DNA of 64,000 bases from Thalassolituus hydrocarboniclasticus (GCF_025345565.1 NZ_CP054475.1:241001-305000), one strand, 5' to 3'. Shown: positions 27,281 through 37,403, numbered from the stretch's first letter. Program-made: numbers and translations. Notes: generated by a model not told the origin, from the sequence alone.

Positions 27281-29278
27281 ATGCGTCTGATTATTGCCGA
27301 AAAACCCAGCCTGGGCCGTGCCATTGCCGCTGTACTTCCCAAGCCGCACAGCAAAGGTGAGGGCTTTATCCGCGCCGCTAACGGCGACGTAGTGAGCTGG
27401 TGTATCGGTCATCTGCTAGAGCAGGCAGAACCGGATGCTTACGATCCGGCCTTTAAACAGTGGCGGCTCGATCATCTGCCGATTGTGCCTGCGCAGTGGC
27501 AACTGCAGGCCAAAGCGCAAACCCGTAAGCAGTTAACCGTGCTGCGCAAGCTGGTGAAAGAAGCCGGCAGTCTGGTACATGCCGGCGATCCCGACCGTGA
27601 AGGCCAGTTGCTGGTGGACGAGGTTATTGAATTTCTGAAAGTGCCCGCGGCCAAGCGTCAGGCAATGCAGCGACTGTTAATCAGTGATTTAAACCCGCAG
27701 GCGGTGAGCCGGGCATTGCAGCAACTGCGCTCTAATCAGGAGTTTATTCCGCTGTCGGTTTCGGCGCTGGCACGCTCCCGTGCCGACTGGCTGTACGGTA
27801 TTAACCTGACCCGCGCGTACACCATTAAAGGCCGCCAGGGAGGAGTGAACAGCGTGTTATCCGTTGGTCGGGTACAGACGCCGGTGCTGGGGCTGGTGGT
27901 GCGCCGTGATGAGGAGATCGCTGACTTCATCAGCAAACCATTTTACGAGGTGCAGGCAGCCATTCATTTAACGGCAGAGTCCGCTCTGAGTTTTTATGCC
28001 AGCTGGCAGCCGAGCGATGCCTGTGCCGCGCATCAGGATGAGGAAGGCCGGGTGCTGAATCCGAAGCTGGCCGCCAATGTGGCTGCCCGTATCCGTCAGC
28101 AACCGGCGCAGGTTGAACAGGTTGAGCGTAAAGAAAAAAAGCAGGCGCCGCCGCTGCCGTTTAATTTATCGGCGTTGCAGATTGATGCCGCCAAAGCGCT
28201 GGGCATGAGTGCGCAGCAGGTTCTGGACGGAGCACAGAGCCTGTATGAAAAGCATCAGTTAATTACCTACCCGCGCTCCGACTGCCGTTACTTACCACAG
28301 GAACATTTTGCCCAGCGCCAGCAGGTTCTGACCGCTATCAGTGCGCACAGCGAAGCACTGGCGTCGGCCTGCGCTCAGGCCGACAGTTCAATCCGCAGTC
28401 AGGCCTGGAATGATGCCAAGGTAGGTGCACACCATGCGATTATTCCCACAGCCAAAGCACTGCCTGCCGCGCGGCTGAGCAACACAGAACAAAAACTTTA
28501 TGCACTGATCGCCCGCCAATATTTGCTGCAGTTTTTTCCGCACTATGAATACGCCGATACCAGAATCAGCCTGACCATCAGTGGTGGAAATTTTACCGCC
28601 AGTGAGCGTGAAACCCTGAAGCCGGGCTGGAAAGTCTTACTGCCACAAAAAGAGAATCAGGCAAACGCTAAAGCACCATTGCCGCCGTTAACAGCAGGGC
28701 AGCTGCTGTGGAGCGGAGAACCTTTGCTGCAGGAAAAACACACCCAGCCACCGGCACATTTTACCGATGCCTCTTTGCTGGCAGCGATGACCGGTATCGG
28801 CCGCTTTGTGCAGGACAAGGCGCTGAAAAGCATTCTGAAAGAAACCGATGGATTGGGAACAGAAGCAACCCGCGCCGGTATTATTGAGTTGTTATTTAAA
28901 CGCCGGTTTCTGCAGCGTGAGGGTAAAAGTATCCGCGCGACGGCTCTGGGAAAAGCGCTGATTAATGCGCTGCCGGAAGCAGCCACAAGGCCGGATATGA
29001 CGGCGCAGTGGGAAAAGCAATTACAGGATATTGCCCATAAAAGTCTGAATTATACGGCCTTTATGCAGCCGCTTACTGAGCAGCTTCAGCACCTCATTAG
29101 CCTGGCGCTGACAGCCGATAGTGTGCAGTTTTCGGGGTTAGCGGGAAGTGCCGCGAACACTGCAGGCAGGCGCAAATACAGCACGGGAAAAAAGAGCGCC
29201 AGTAGGGCAGGTACTGCGGGGAAAAGTAAAAGCACAGCGGGCCGGAGCAGGAAAAAAACACAGACTACTGGGGCTTAA
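27281..29278 (+). CDS. topB: DNA topoisomerase III
   Basis: A 665-residue type IA topoisomerase. It has the Toprim motifs IIAEKPS at the N-terminus and HAGDPDREGQLLVDEV near residue 100, and the active tyrosine is in LITYPRSDCRYLP near residue 330. GLGTEATRAGIIE and a basic Lys/Arg/Ser-rich tail (last 45 residues) complete the usual TopB pattern. It cuts and passes single strands and helps resolve replication and recombination intermediates. It is divergent from the Cache chemoreceptor gene and converges with the hybrid kinase gene. No integrative-element context is seen, so this is the chromosomal housekeeping copy. Confidence 0.95.
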   Translation: MRLIIAEKPSLGRAIAAVLPKPHSKGEGFIRAANGDVVSWCIGHLLEQAEPDAYDPAFKQWRLDHLPIVPAQWQLQAKAQTRKQLTVLRKLVKEAGSLVHAGDPDREGQLLVDEVIEFLKVPAAKRQAMQRLLISDLNPQAVSRALQQLRSNQEFIPLSVSALARSRADWLYGINLTRAYTIKGRQGGVNSVLSVGRVQTPVLGLVVRRDEEIADFISKPFYEVQAAIHLTAESALSFYASWQPSDACAAHQDEEGRVLNPKLAANVAARIRQQPAQVEQVERKEKKQAPPLPFNLSALQIDAAKALGMSAQQVLDGAQSLYEKHQLITYPRSDCRYLPQEHFAQRQQVLTAISAHSEALASACAQADSSIRSQAWNDAKVGAHHAIIPTAKALPAARLSNTEQKLYALIARQYLLQFFPHYEYADTRISLTISGGNFTASERETLKPGWKVLLPQKENQANAKAPLPPLTAGQLLWSGEPLLQEKHTQPPAHFTDASLLAAMTGIGRFVQDKALKSILKETDGLGTEATRAGIIELLFKRRFLQREGKSIRATALGKALINALPEAATRPDMTAQWEKQLQDIAHKSLNYTAFMQPLTEQLQHLISLALTADSVQFSGLAGSAANTAGRRKYSTGKKSASRAGTAGKSKSTAGRSRKKTQTTGA

Positions 29279-29313
29279 GGTGTTTTAACCGCGTGTCTCT
29301 GAGTTGGCAGCAT

Positions 29314-32300
29314 TTATGCCGGCTGATTTTCCTGCAGGCATTCCATCAGTGTGTTGTAGCAAGGTGTCAGATGCTGGCTGAGGCTTTGCAGGCGGCTGTT
29401 ATCCTGTTCGCGGGCAGCCTGTTCCAGCAAGGCACTGAGTGCCATTAACTGCATACCACCAATATTTCCGGCCACGCCTTTCAGCGTGTGCGCCTGTGCC
29501 TGAATACTGCTGATGTCCTGTGCCGCCAGCGCATCCTGCAATGCCTGCAGCGTTTCGCCGGATGTCGAGATAAATAACTCCACGACCCGCGTCAGAATAC
29601 TCTCCCTGTTCATCAGACGCTGTAAGGCACCTGCCCGATCCCATACGGTCTGATTACTAACCTCAGACGGAAGCCCGTCGTTATTTTGCATAAGACTGTC
29701 TGCCTGTCCCATATCATCCTTCCTGGTGGTTGGTTGTGCTTTATCGCCGGGCGTCAGCCAGGCTCTGAGAATATGCTGAAAACTGTTTATATCGATGGGT
29801 TTGCTCAGATAATCATTCATTCCGGACAGCAGACAGCTCTCTTTGTCACCGGCCATTGCCCCTGCAGTCATGGCGATAATGGTGATTGACCGGTAGCGTT
29901 CACCGGCATTACCTGCGCGGATTTTTTTCGTTGCAGCAAAGCCATCAAGAACCGGCATCTGGCAGTCCATCAGAATCAGATCAAAAGGATCGTCGTCGCT
30001 GCTTTGTTGCAGTTTTTCCAGAGCCGCCATGCCGTTGTCAGCACAGTCGGCAGTAAGCCCCATACTTTCCAGCAGGCCGCAGGCAACCTCCTGATTAATG
30101 GCATTGTCATCCACGACCAGAACATGACAGGGGCGTCCGCTTTGTGTGCATAAAGGAAAATGGCTGTTGCTGTCAGTCATTGGCTCCTGTGGTTGGTGTT
30201 GCGGAGTTATTCCGTAACAGGCCGCATCCAGATCGGGTGGAGCAACCGGGCGGGTCAGTGTTTTGGTCTGCAGCTCCGGAGGTAACTGTGGCAGCTCATT
30301 GTCGTAGCCCGGAGGTGACAGAAGAATCAGCCGCCCATGAAAATTACCTTGCTGCAGCGTGGTCAGTAAGGAGCCACGCAGCCAGTTGATATCGAGTAAT
30401 AAATAATCCGCCGGTGGATTATTACCGACAACCAGCTCGGTTTGCTCCGCACTGTATACGGCAAGAAACTCTCCGCCGCGCTTGTGAACAATATTGCCGA
30501 GAGCCTGTTGCAGTGCCTTATTATCACAGGCAATCAGCCAGTGCTGGCCATGCAGTGATATGCCCGGAGTATCCTGACTGCTTTCGGAGCCTGCACGGAG
30601 CAAAATATCAAAAGCGATGGTTGTGCCTTCTTCGCTGCTGTTTTGCACACTGATCTGACCCTGCATTAAGGTGCAAAGCTGTCTGCAGATAGACAGGCCC
30701 AGACCGGTACCGCCGAATTTCCGGGTGGTGCTGTTATCAACCTGATGAAAAGCCTCAAAAAGAGCCTGCTGATGATCTTCGGGAATACCAATGCCGGTAT
30801 CCGTCAGCGAGCAGAACAGGCGGATATCGCCATTGTCTTCTTCTGCAGTGGAAGCCCTGAGAATAATTTCCCCGGCGGGAGTGAACTTCACTGCATTAGA
30901 AGTCAGGTTGGAAATAATCTGCTGCAGTCTGGCCGGGTCACCCTGCACACTGTCGTGTTCTATCGCGGCAATATCCAGAATGAACTCAATACTGGAATCA
31001 AACGCCGGAATTGACGCACTGGCAGCAATGGAACTCAGCAACGCCGTCAGACTGAAATCCGTTTGTTCCAGCTGCAGTTTACCGGCACCCATTTTTGAAA
31101 AGTCGAGAATATCGTTAATCTGTGCGGTAAGAGCCGAGGCGCTGCTCTCTGCTATGTGGATATAGTGCAGTTGTTTCTCGTTACTGCATTCCCGCTTTAA
31201 TAATGACAGCATCCCCATAATGCCATTGATAGGCGTGCGGATTTCATGGCTGACATTTGCTATAAACAGGCTTTTTGCCTGACTGGCCTGTTGTGCTTCC
31301 TGAATCGCTTGTTCCAGCTCCTGGGTGCGTTCTTTTACCTGATCCTCCAGGTTAATGTTCATCTGGGAAATTTTTTCGTTCAGTAAATACTGCTCGGTAA
31401 TATCGCGGATGCTGATGGCGCAGCCAATGGTTTTTTGTTCAATAATAATGGGGTAAATACTGGCCGAAATATGCAGTTTTTCACCTTTCTGAGTTCTTGC
31501 CCGGGTTTCACACTGTGAAAATACCTTGCCGGATAAAACCTGAGAAATCATATCGGGTGTTATCTGTTGGTTATTGCTGTCGAGGATTGTATTAAATAAT
31601 GTTTTTCCTATAACCGTTTCCTCATGATGACCGAACATGACGGTTGCGCCACTGTTCCAGCTGTCAATTTTTCCATCCGGGTTGATTCCTATGATGGCAT
31701 CGGTTGAATAGTTAATAATAGCCCGAGCTGTTGAGCGGGCGGTAAGCAGAGCGACGCGTGCCTCAACCCGGCGTTGATAAAGTAAAGCAATAGCTGCAGC
31801 GAATATAAGCAGAACGGCAATAAGTGACAGGATTTTAAGACGCATACTTTGCAGTGGAATCTCGATGTCGTCTTTTGTGAATGCGGTGTGCAGATCAACG
31901 TAATGGCTGCCTCCCGGTCCATCCAGAAAAATGCGCCGGGAATAAAAATACATAATTTCATTCAGCGTATTCTTCTGCTTAAAAATGCTTTTATGATTTT
32001 CGACGGAAGTGGCTTCTTGATCGAGGTTCCAGTTACTGTCCGGATCATATTCGTAACGGAATTCCTCTTTAGGATCCGGATGGATAAGATAACCGCCGGC
32101 GGCATTCAGAAGAAATATCTGCATGTGCTCCGGAGTATCGCTTTTCAGGTTTTTGAGTAATGTTTCGGCATCAAAGTTAATGATGATGAAACCAAAGAAG
32201 TTATTGTCTGAATCGAAAACAGATTCGACAATCCGGTAGGTTGGCCAGGCTGGATGCTCTATCTTGTTGTGCTCACGATTAAGGTTGATAGCGGAAATAT

Positions 32301-32820
32301 ATATTTCGTCTTTATTCAGTTTTTCCGCCGCGAGAAAATAATCACTTTTGCCCTTTTCCTGCAAATCTGCTTCAGCAGTGACCCGGACCATACCGTTTTT
32401 ACGGTCCACCCGGACAAGTTCCCGCCCGTTGTTGGCCTTACCAACAAAGCGGATCTGACGGATCTCTTCATTAGCAGCAATAAAGCCGGTGAATATCGTT
32501 TGCAGGCGCTGTTTCCACTGCTGCGTTGTGGTGTTGTCGAGGTGATCTTTACCACCGTTTTCCAGTGCACGGACAATACCGCTGATAGGAGGAGTACTAT
32601 GAATAAAACGGACTTTGTCTTTGTCGGTATTCAGCGTCTTCAGGAAAAAATTAGCGCGTAATGCAGCCTGCTCACTCAGTTCAGAGAAAGCCTGCTTGTA
32701 GGCATCATCACGGCTTTGGCTTTCGAGCAATGCCATCAGTATGCTGCACAGCAATAAAGCAATCAGACCAGTGATAAGGAAAAACCTGCGCATTGTGGGC
32801 AGGTTAGTGCTGCTGCTCAT
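29314..32820 (-). CDS. Hybrid sensor histidine kinase (Cache-PAS-HisKA-HATPase-REC-Hpt)
   Basis: 1168 residues from the ATG at 32820 (MSSSTNLPTM), with AAGGA about 6 bases upstream. The order is TM helix, extracytoplasmic Cache-like sensor (about 30-335), second TM, PAS domain (SWNSGATVMFGHHEETVIGKT), HisKA (FIANVSHEIRTPINGIMGM), HATPase (GTGLGLSICRQL), a degenerate receiver-like segment, a true receiver (LILMDCQMPVLDGF) and a C-terminal Hpt with AHTLKGVAGNIGG. This is a full phosphorelay of the BarA/GacS/EvgS architecture in one protein. No partner regulator gene is next to it. The sensed signal is unknown. Confidence 0.93.
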   Translation of the reverse strand: MSSSTNLPTMRRFFLITGLIALLLCSILMALLESQSRDDAYKQAFSELSEQAALRANFFLKTLNTDKDKVRFIHSTPPISGIVRALENGGKDHLDNTTTQQWKQRLQTIFTGFIAANEEIRQIRFVGKANNGRELVRVDRKNGMVRVTAEADLQEKGKSDYFLAAEKLNKDEIYISAINLNREHNKIEHPAWPTYRIVESVFDSDNNFFGFIIINFDAETLLKNLKSDTPEHMQIFLLNAAGGYLIHPDPKEEFRYEYDPDSNWNLDQEATSVENHKSIFKQKNTLNEIMYFYSRRIFLDGPGGSHYVDLHTAFTKDDIEIPLQSMRLKILSLIAVLLIFAAAIALLYQRRVEARVALLTARSTARAIINYSTDAIIGINPDGKIDSWNSGATVMFGHHEETVIGKTLFNTILDSNNQQITPDMISQVLSGKVFSQCETRARTQKGEKLHISASIYPIIIEQKTIGCAISIRDITEQYLLNEKISQMNINLEDQVKERTQELEQAIQEAQQASQAKSLFIANVSHEIRTPINGIMGMLSLLKRECSNEKQLHYIHIAESSASALTAQINDILDFSKMGAGKLQLEQTDFSLTALLSSIAASASIPAFDSSIEFILDIAAIEHDSVQGDPARLQQIISNLTSNAVKFTPAGEIILRASTAEEDNGDIRLFCSLTDTGIGIPEDHQQALFEAFHQVDNSTTRKFGGTGLGLSICRQLCTLMQGQISVQNSSEEGTTIAFDILLRAGSESSQDTPGISLHGQHWLIACDNKALQQALGNIVHKRGGEFLAVYSAEQTELVVGNNPPADYLLLDINWLRGSLLTTLQQGNFHGRLILLSPPGYDNELPQLPPELQTKTLTRPVAPPDLDAACYGITPQHQPQEPMTDSNSHFPLCTQSGRPCHVLVVDDNAINQEVACGLLESMGLTADCADNGMAALEKLQQSSDDDPFDLILMDCQMPVLDGFAATKKIRAGNAGERYRSITIIAMTAGAMAGDKESCLLSGMNDYLSKPIDINSFQHILRAWLTPGDKAQPTTRKDDMGQADSLMQNNDGLPSEVSNQTVWDRAGALQRLMNRESILTRVVELFISTSGETLQALQDALAAQDISSIQAQAHTLKGVAGNIGGMQLMALSALLEQAAREQDNSRLQSLSQHLTPCYNTLMECLQENQPA

Positions 32821-33307
32821 GTTGGATCCTTGCTGCAGACCTGAAGTCTGCACGTGGTGTTAGCCCCTGAAGAGTGGAGCAATCCTCCTGGAATTGATGC
32901 TGGTCCGCTGCGCGGTACTGTCAGGCATAATTTCTGGCGGGTACCTGCTGCAACACTGCATGATTACGGGTAACCGTGACAGGAACAGCACTTCCGGGCA
33001 TCGGATCCTTCGACGTTTCCCAACGTATTAAACTTAGCTGCTATTCGAATCCGGTCAATGGCAGAAGACGGCATCTTCATCTTCGGCTTCCGTGTATCTG
33101 CCGTCATCTTCTTCCGCTCAGAACGGACAGCGGGGCGCCAGCCCGGACTGGCAGCCATACCGCGCTGGCCTTGTCGTCAAAAGACAGTGCGCAGGCTGCA
33201 TCTTATCGTGCTGCAGCGTTTTTCATCGATTAAGGTGGCAGAGCACTTATCTGGCTGAAGTAACCCGCCAGAGTTGCCATAACGGGTAATAATTTCATCT
33301 TCCAGAC
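32821..33307. other. 487-bp region without a confident gene
   Basis: It lies between the hybrid kinase and cytochrome b561 genes. Short frames exist on both strands. The only one with a recognisable motif is minus-strand 32964-33158, whose last residues CCSCHGYP form a CXXCH haem c site close to a cytochrome b gene, but the rest shows no cytochrome pattern and there is no signal peptide. I see no terminator or repeat. Confidence 0.4.
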
Positions 33308-33850
33308 ATGTTTTTTGGTTATAAAGGAGGGATGGATCAATTACACAAATATCGTTATTGCCGGGTGCGCCGCAGTCTGCACTGGTTGTCCGCCCTGGTT
33401 ATTATCTGGGCCATCGTCACGGGATTCAGTCTGGCATTTTTTTCTTTATCGCCAGCTGTCGAACGGTGGTTAGGGCACTTTAATGTAACCCTGACGTTGC
33501 TTTTTATTCCCTTTTTTCTGTTAAGGCTGACGCTGGCATGCATACAGAAAAAGCCTGAGACCCTGGAGCTGAGCCGGCGACAGTTGTGGTTGGCCGCCTG
33601 TGGTCACTGGCTGATTTATGCCACTGTGCTGACGGTGCTGGTCAGTGGTGTCTGTATGATGGAAAGGCCGGTATCGGTGTTTGCTTTAGCGCAGCTGGAC
33701 CCATTGTTTAAGGCGGGTGAGGTGACCAGAGCTTTCTCGGTCGCGCATCACTACTCTTGTGCGCTGCTGGCCCTGTTGGTGCTTGGCCATATTGCTGCGG
33801 TTATTGTGCATCAGCGCCGGGGAATCCGGCTGATGCAGAAGATGCTTTAG
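33308..33850 (+). CDS. Cytochrome b561-family membrane protein
   Basis: A protein of about 173-180 residues with four transmembrane helices. The haem-b ligand histidines are probably in RRSLHWLSALVIIW (helix 1), ACGHWLIYATVL and VAHHYSCALLALLVLGHIAAVIVH. It would move electrons across or within the inner membrane, for instance from quinol to a periplasmic haem partner. Start is ambiguous: ATG 33308 lacks a ribosome site, while ATG 33332 has AGGAGG only one base away, unusually close. No dedicated partner gene is complete nearby. Confidence 0.78.
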   Translation: MFFGYKGGMDQLHKYRYCRVRRSLHWLSALVIIWAIVTGFSLAFFSLSPAVERWLGHFNVTLTLLFIPFFLLRLTLACIQKKPETLELSRRQLWLAACGHWLIYATVLTVLVSGVCMMERPVSVFALAQLDPLFKAGEVTRAFSVAHHYSCALLALLVLGHIAAVIVHQRRGIRLMQKML

Positions 33851-33906
33851 TGCCGGTTATCTGGTTCCGGCCAATTTTTTCAGTCGGCCAGTTCCGTTGG
33901 CCCGGT

Positions 33907-35538
33907 TCAGTCGGTTTTAATCAGCGCTTTCAGCTGATGTCCCAGTTCGGCATGGCGGGTAAAGCCCTGAAAATTCTGCAGTATCGGCTCTGGTCCGCTG
34001 ATCACCACCGGCACCGGCGCCGCGGTATGAGTGCCGGTACTCCACACCACGCTTTGTGCGGAGGCCAGCTCGCGCGCCAGTGCATTCAGATAGCGCTCTT
34101 CGCGGTAGACGTAAAAATCACTGAAGTCTTCGATATGCGGCTGAGTTGCGCCTGCCGGGTCATCGGTCTGCGGATCAAAATGCGGATTGGGATCGCGGCG
34201 CAATACCCGTTCGGCCTGTGTGCGGGAAAACGGAAAATCCAGGGCCGCATTCACTTCGGCCATTAACGAGTCCGCTGTGGGCAAACCGTTTTTGCCGTCT
34301 GAGCTGGCATCGCCCCAGAGGCGGTAATAGCCCTTTTTCTGTGCGAATAAACGATCAAGCAGGCTGTGCGGCGCAAAATTATAGTTGGGGGCAAAAGCCT
34401 GACCGCGCATACCATTACCGGGTAGCATTCTGGGCACCGGAACATCGTGCGCGCTGTAGGAAAAACCAAAGCCGCCGGTTTCATGGTCGGCGGTTAATAC
34501 CACCAGAGTATCATCGCGGTCTGCTGCCCAGTTCACTACTTCCTGAATCGCAGCGTCAAAACGCAACAGTTCATGCAGCAGGGCGCCGGCATCGTTATTG
34601 TGTGCTGCCCAGTCGATCTGGCCACCTTCCACCATCAGAAAAAAGCCGTGCTCAGAAGTGCCCAGTAACTGCAGCGCTTTGCGCGTTAATTCGTTTAAAT
34701 CCGGTTGTGCAGAATCTGGATTCTGGCGGGCATAAATCGCATCATTCATGGCCGAGCTGGCAAACAAACCGAGCAGCGGTAAATGCTGTTGTCGCGCTAA
34801 TTGCTCGCGGCTGAAGGCCAATGCATAACCCTGCTGTTGCGCTTCGCTGAGTAAATTACGCTGATCCGTGCGTTTTGACTTTAAGGTTAATTGCGCTGCG
34901 CTGATATTCTTTTGTAACTCTGCACTGATGTTTTCTGCGTCTTGCGGCAGAAAATAACGCAGTCCGCCGGACAGCATTAAATCCGGTGCGGTGGTTAACA
35001 GATCGGCAGCGATCTCATTTTCAAAGCGGCGGTGCGGCTGGTGTGCGGCAAAAGCAGCCGGGGTGGCGTGGGTAATACGGGTATCGGAAACCAGGCCGGT
35101 ACGCATGCCGGCACGTTTGGCTTTTTGCAGTATGGTTTCAACGCGATCGCCACGGGCATTTAAGCCAATCATTTCACTGCCACTGGCTTCGCCAATGGCG
35201 AGCTGTGTGGCGGAGCAGGCCGAGTCGGTGACCAGTACATCGTGCGGCCCGGTATCGGACAGCAGCACTTTCCCCTGTTGCATTAACTGGCTGACTGCTG
35301 TTGGCCGGCCCTGATAAATACTGTTGGGTGCACGGCGGGCATAACTTTCCAGCAGACCAAACTGCGCCGGGCCCATGCCATCACCGATTAACAAAATAAT
35401 ATTGCGAACGCCCGCAGGTTTATTTTCCCCGGCCGGTATATCCGCGCTGCGGTTCAGAACAGAAAACAGAGCAAGCAGCAGGGCAAACAACAGAGCAAAA
35501 AATAAGGCAGAAAACGGTGTTGAAAAACGCAGGCGCAT
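33907..35538 (-). CDS. phoA: Alkaline phosphatase
   Basis: A 543-residue periplasmic phosphomonoesterase with an N-terminal hydrophobic signal/anchor (residues 8-28). Active-site motifs are present: NIILLIGDGMG (metal Asp), TDSACSATQLA (nucleophile Ser), THATPAAFAAH, EGGQIDWAAHNND, TADHETGGFG and STGTHTAAPVPV. It releases phosphate from organic esters, normally under Pho control; I did not find a clear Pho box because the gene is the second of a pair. Its ATG overlaps the stop of the glutamine amidotransferase gene (TGATG), so its translation is coupled to that gene. It is longer than E. coli PhoA (471 residues). Confidence 0.93.
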   Translation of the reverse strand: MRLRFSTPFSALFFALLFALLLALFSVLNRSADIPAGENKPAGVRNIILLIGDGMGPAQFGLLESYARRAPNSIYQGRPTAVSQLMQQGKVLLSDTGPHDVLVTDSACSATQLAIGEASGSEMIGLNARGDRVETILQKAKRAGMRTGLVSDTRITHATPAAFAAHQPHRRFENEIAADLLTTAPDLMLSGGLRYFLPQDAENISAELQKNISAAQLTLKSKRTDQRNLLSEAQQQGYALAFSREQLARQQHLPLLGLFASSAMNDAIYARQNPDSAQPDLNELTRKALQLLGTSEHGFFLMVEGGQIDWAAHNNDAGALLHELLRFDAAIQEVVNWAADRDDTLVVLTADHETGGFGFSYSAHDVPVPRMLPGNGMRGQAFAPNYNFAPHSLLDRLFAQKKGYYRLWGDASSDGKNGLPTADSLMAEVNAALDFPFSRTQAERVLRRDPNPHFDPQTDDPAGATQPHIEDFSDFYVYREERYLNALARELASAQSVVWSTGTHTAAPVPVVISGPEPILQNFQGFTRHAELGHQLKALIKTD

Positions 35539-36335
35539 CAGTTGCTTTCCCGTGGCGGCAGCGAGGTTAAACCTTCAGCAACCACTTCGCCCAGTTGCCA
35601 TAATTTCCACTCGCCGCGCTGATAAATATGCCAGTCTTGCTCGGCGGTTAATGGCTCGGTGGCGATAATGCTGACCACATCGTTGGGGGTGGTCTCGGCG
35701 GCAAAGTCGACGGTAACGTCGGCATCTTTTAATTGTGCCGGGCCAAAAGGTGCACGACGGGTGATGCAGGCCAGCTTGGTGCTGCAGTAGGTAAACAACC
35801 AGTCGCCATTGCTGAGCAGACAATTAAACACACCCTGCTGGGCATATTCATGGGCAAAGCTGACCAGGCATTCGGCCAGCTGCTGTGGCATGGCATCGCG
35901 CGGTAATGTCTGACGCACACGGTTCATTAAATCGCAGAAAATATTTTCGCTGTCGGTATCGCCCACCGGTTCATACATACCGACATGACGGACAAAATCC
36001 GGCACCTGTCCATTATGGGCAAACACCCAATGACGTCCCCACAACTCACGCACAAAAGGGTGGGTGTTGGCGAGGCAGATATCGCCGACATTGGCCTGGC
36101 GGATATGGCAGATCGCGTTTTTGCTTTTAATCGGATAGTTCTGCAGCAAGCCGGCAATGGGTGATTCGCAGCTGGGCTGCGGATCATGAAACTGGCGCAC
36201 GCCCTTACCTTCATAAAAGGCTACGCCCCAGCCATCTTTATGCGGCCCGGTATTACCACCGCGCTGGGTCAGGCCGGTAAAACTGAAGCATAAATCGGTC
36301 GGGGTGTTGGCACTCATGCCAAGGAGTTCGCACAT
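35538..36335 (-). CDS. Class II glutamine amidotransferase (YafJ-like)
   Basis: A 265-residue stand-alone Ntn-hydrolase domain. The N-terminal Met-Cys-Glu-Leu-Leu places the nucleophile Cys at position 2. GGNTGPHKDGWGVAFY, CHIRQANVG and FAHNGQVPDF are the glutamine-binding and oxyanion motifs of the GATase_4/YafJ group. Such proteins hydrolyse glutamine or a gamma-glutamyl compound; the physiological substrate of YafJ-type proteins is unsettled. It lies upstream of phoA with a one-base TGATG overlap, an unexpected partnership. Confidence 0.87.
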   Translation of the reverse strand: MCELLGMSANTPTDLCFSFTGLTQRGGNTGPHKDGWGVAFYEGKGVRQFHDPQPSCESPIAGLLQNYPIKSKNAICHIRQANVGDICLANTHPFVRELWGRHWVFAHNGQVPDFVRHVGMYEPVGDTDSENIFCDLMNRVRQTLPRDAMPQQLAECLVSFAHEYAQQGVFNCLLSNGDWLFTYCSTKLACITRRAPFGPAQLKDADVTVDFAAETTPNDVVSIIATEPLTAEQDWHIYQRGEWKLWQLGEVVAEGLTSLPPRESN

Positions 36336-36500
36336 CTGGCTGAACCTCGGATAATCAGAATAACAATCAGAGCATTGTAGCCAGCGGTGGGCTAATGGCC
36401 ATCTGTCTGTTCAGGTTGTCGTATATTAACAGCTGCAGCAATTGTTGGATAACGCTAGAATCTGGCCTCTGGGATATATACATATTAAGGACATATTCTT

Positions 36501-37340
36501 ATGAACGTTAAAGTAAGTGGAATTTTATTGTCAGCGGCGCTGCTAACTGCTTGTGGTGGTGACGATAGTAGCAGCAATAATGGTCTGAATATCAGCATTA
36601 ATGAGAGTGCTTTGCTGAGCGCCCCGAGCCAGCCATCACTGACCTCTGCAACGGTGAATGATGCAGACAGTATCATTTTACACAGTCGCAATACAGGCAC
36701 CATCGGTGATAGGGCAATTCTGGATTTCAATTATCTGGCTCAGGCAGATGTTGATAATGTTCTCGTGCGTCTTACCTCCGGAGCGGAAGATCTGGATCTT
36801 ACTGTACGCGCGAGCGACTACTCGGTGAGTGAATATGCCGATACATCTTCCTCCGAAGAATATATTATTTTTGATGCAGCAGATAACATGAGTTATAGCG
36901 TCAGCGTTGAAAGCTATGAGGGTTCAGGTAATTTTGAGCTGATACTGACAACTCTTAACCGTGAAACGCTGAAGCTGTCCGGTGGTGAAAATCTGGTTAA
37001 ATTTTCGATAACCGGTAATGGCAACTGCAGTGATGGTTCTTATTCTATAAATGATGATACGTATTCTGTTATCAACTGGAAAAAGGGCTATATCCGTACA
37101 TTGAATTCCGATTTTAAAGAATCTTTTTCTGCTGCAGAGGGAAGCAGTTTTACTATTAAAACCTCAGACCAGGAAACGGAAGACGGCTACAGTTATACCT
37201 CACAGGAAAGTTTTACACTGACAGTCAATCCTGAAACTGCTGTGATCAGCGGAACAGGTTCAGGTAGCTCTACCGAGGTTGATGGTGAGACGATAACCTG
37301 TACCTGGAATCTGACCTTTAATGGACAGGTTCTTTTGTAA
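36501..37340 (+). CDS. Orphan lipoprotein
   Basis: I do not recognise a family. The N-terminus has a lipoprotein signal ending in LLTACGGDDSSSNN, with Cys at residue 18, and a Ser/Asn/Asp linker that would suit outer-membrane sorting. The remaining 250 residues are acidic, rich in Ser, Thr and Asp, and alternate like beta-sandwich strands; a middle segment with DLDLTVRASDYSV and MSYSVSVESYEGSGNFEL resembles pre-peptidase-type (PPC) beta-domains. A Cys pair (NCSDGSY and TCTWNLTF) may form a disulfide. AAGGACAT before the ATG supplies the ribosome site. It is monocistronic, ending at a bidirectional terminator. Confidence 0.75.
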   Translation: MNVKVSGILLSAALLTACGGDDSSSNNGLNISINESALLSAPSQPSLTSATVNDADSIILHSRNTGTIGDRAILDFNYLAQADVDNVLVRLTSGAEDLDLTVRASDYSVSEYADTSSSEEYIIFDAADNMSYSVSVESYEGSGNFELILTTLNRETLKLSGGENLVKFSITGNGNCSDGSYSINDDTYSVINWKKGYIRTLNSDFKESFSAAEGSSFTIKTSDQETEDGYSYTSQESFTLTVNPETAVISGTGSGSSTEVDGETITCTWNLTFNGQVLL

Positions 37341-37403
37341 GCGCTGATAGTGATCAGATGACCCTGACAGGACGACAATGTTGTAACGACGTTTGTCAGA
37401 TAT

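Noticed and set aside
33092..33289. Plus-strand frame with Cys-Ala-Gly-Cys before cytochrome b561
   Set aside because: The fifth residue is Ile, not the His needed for haem c attachment, and no signal peptide is present.
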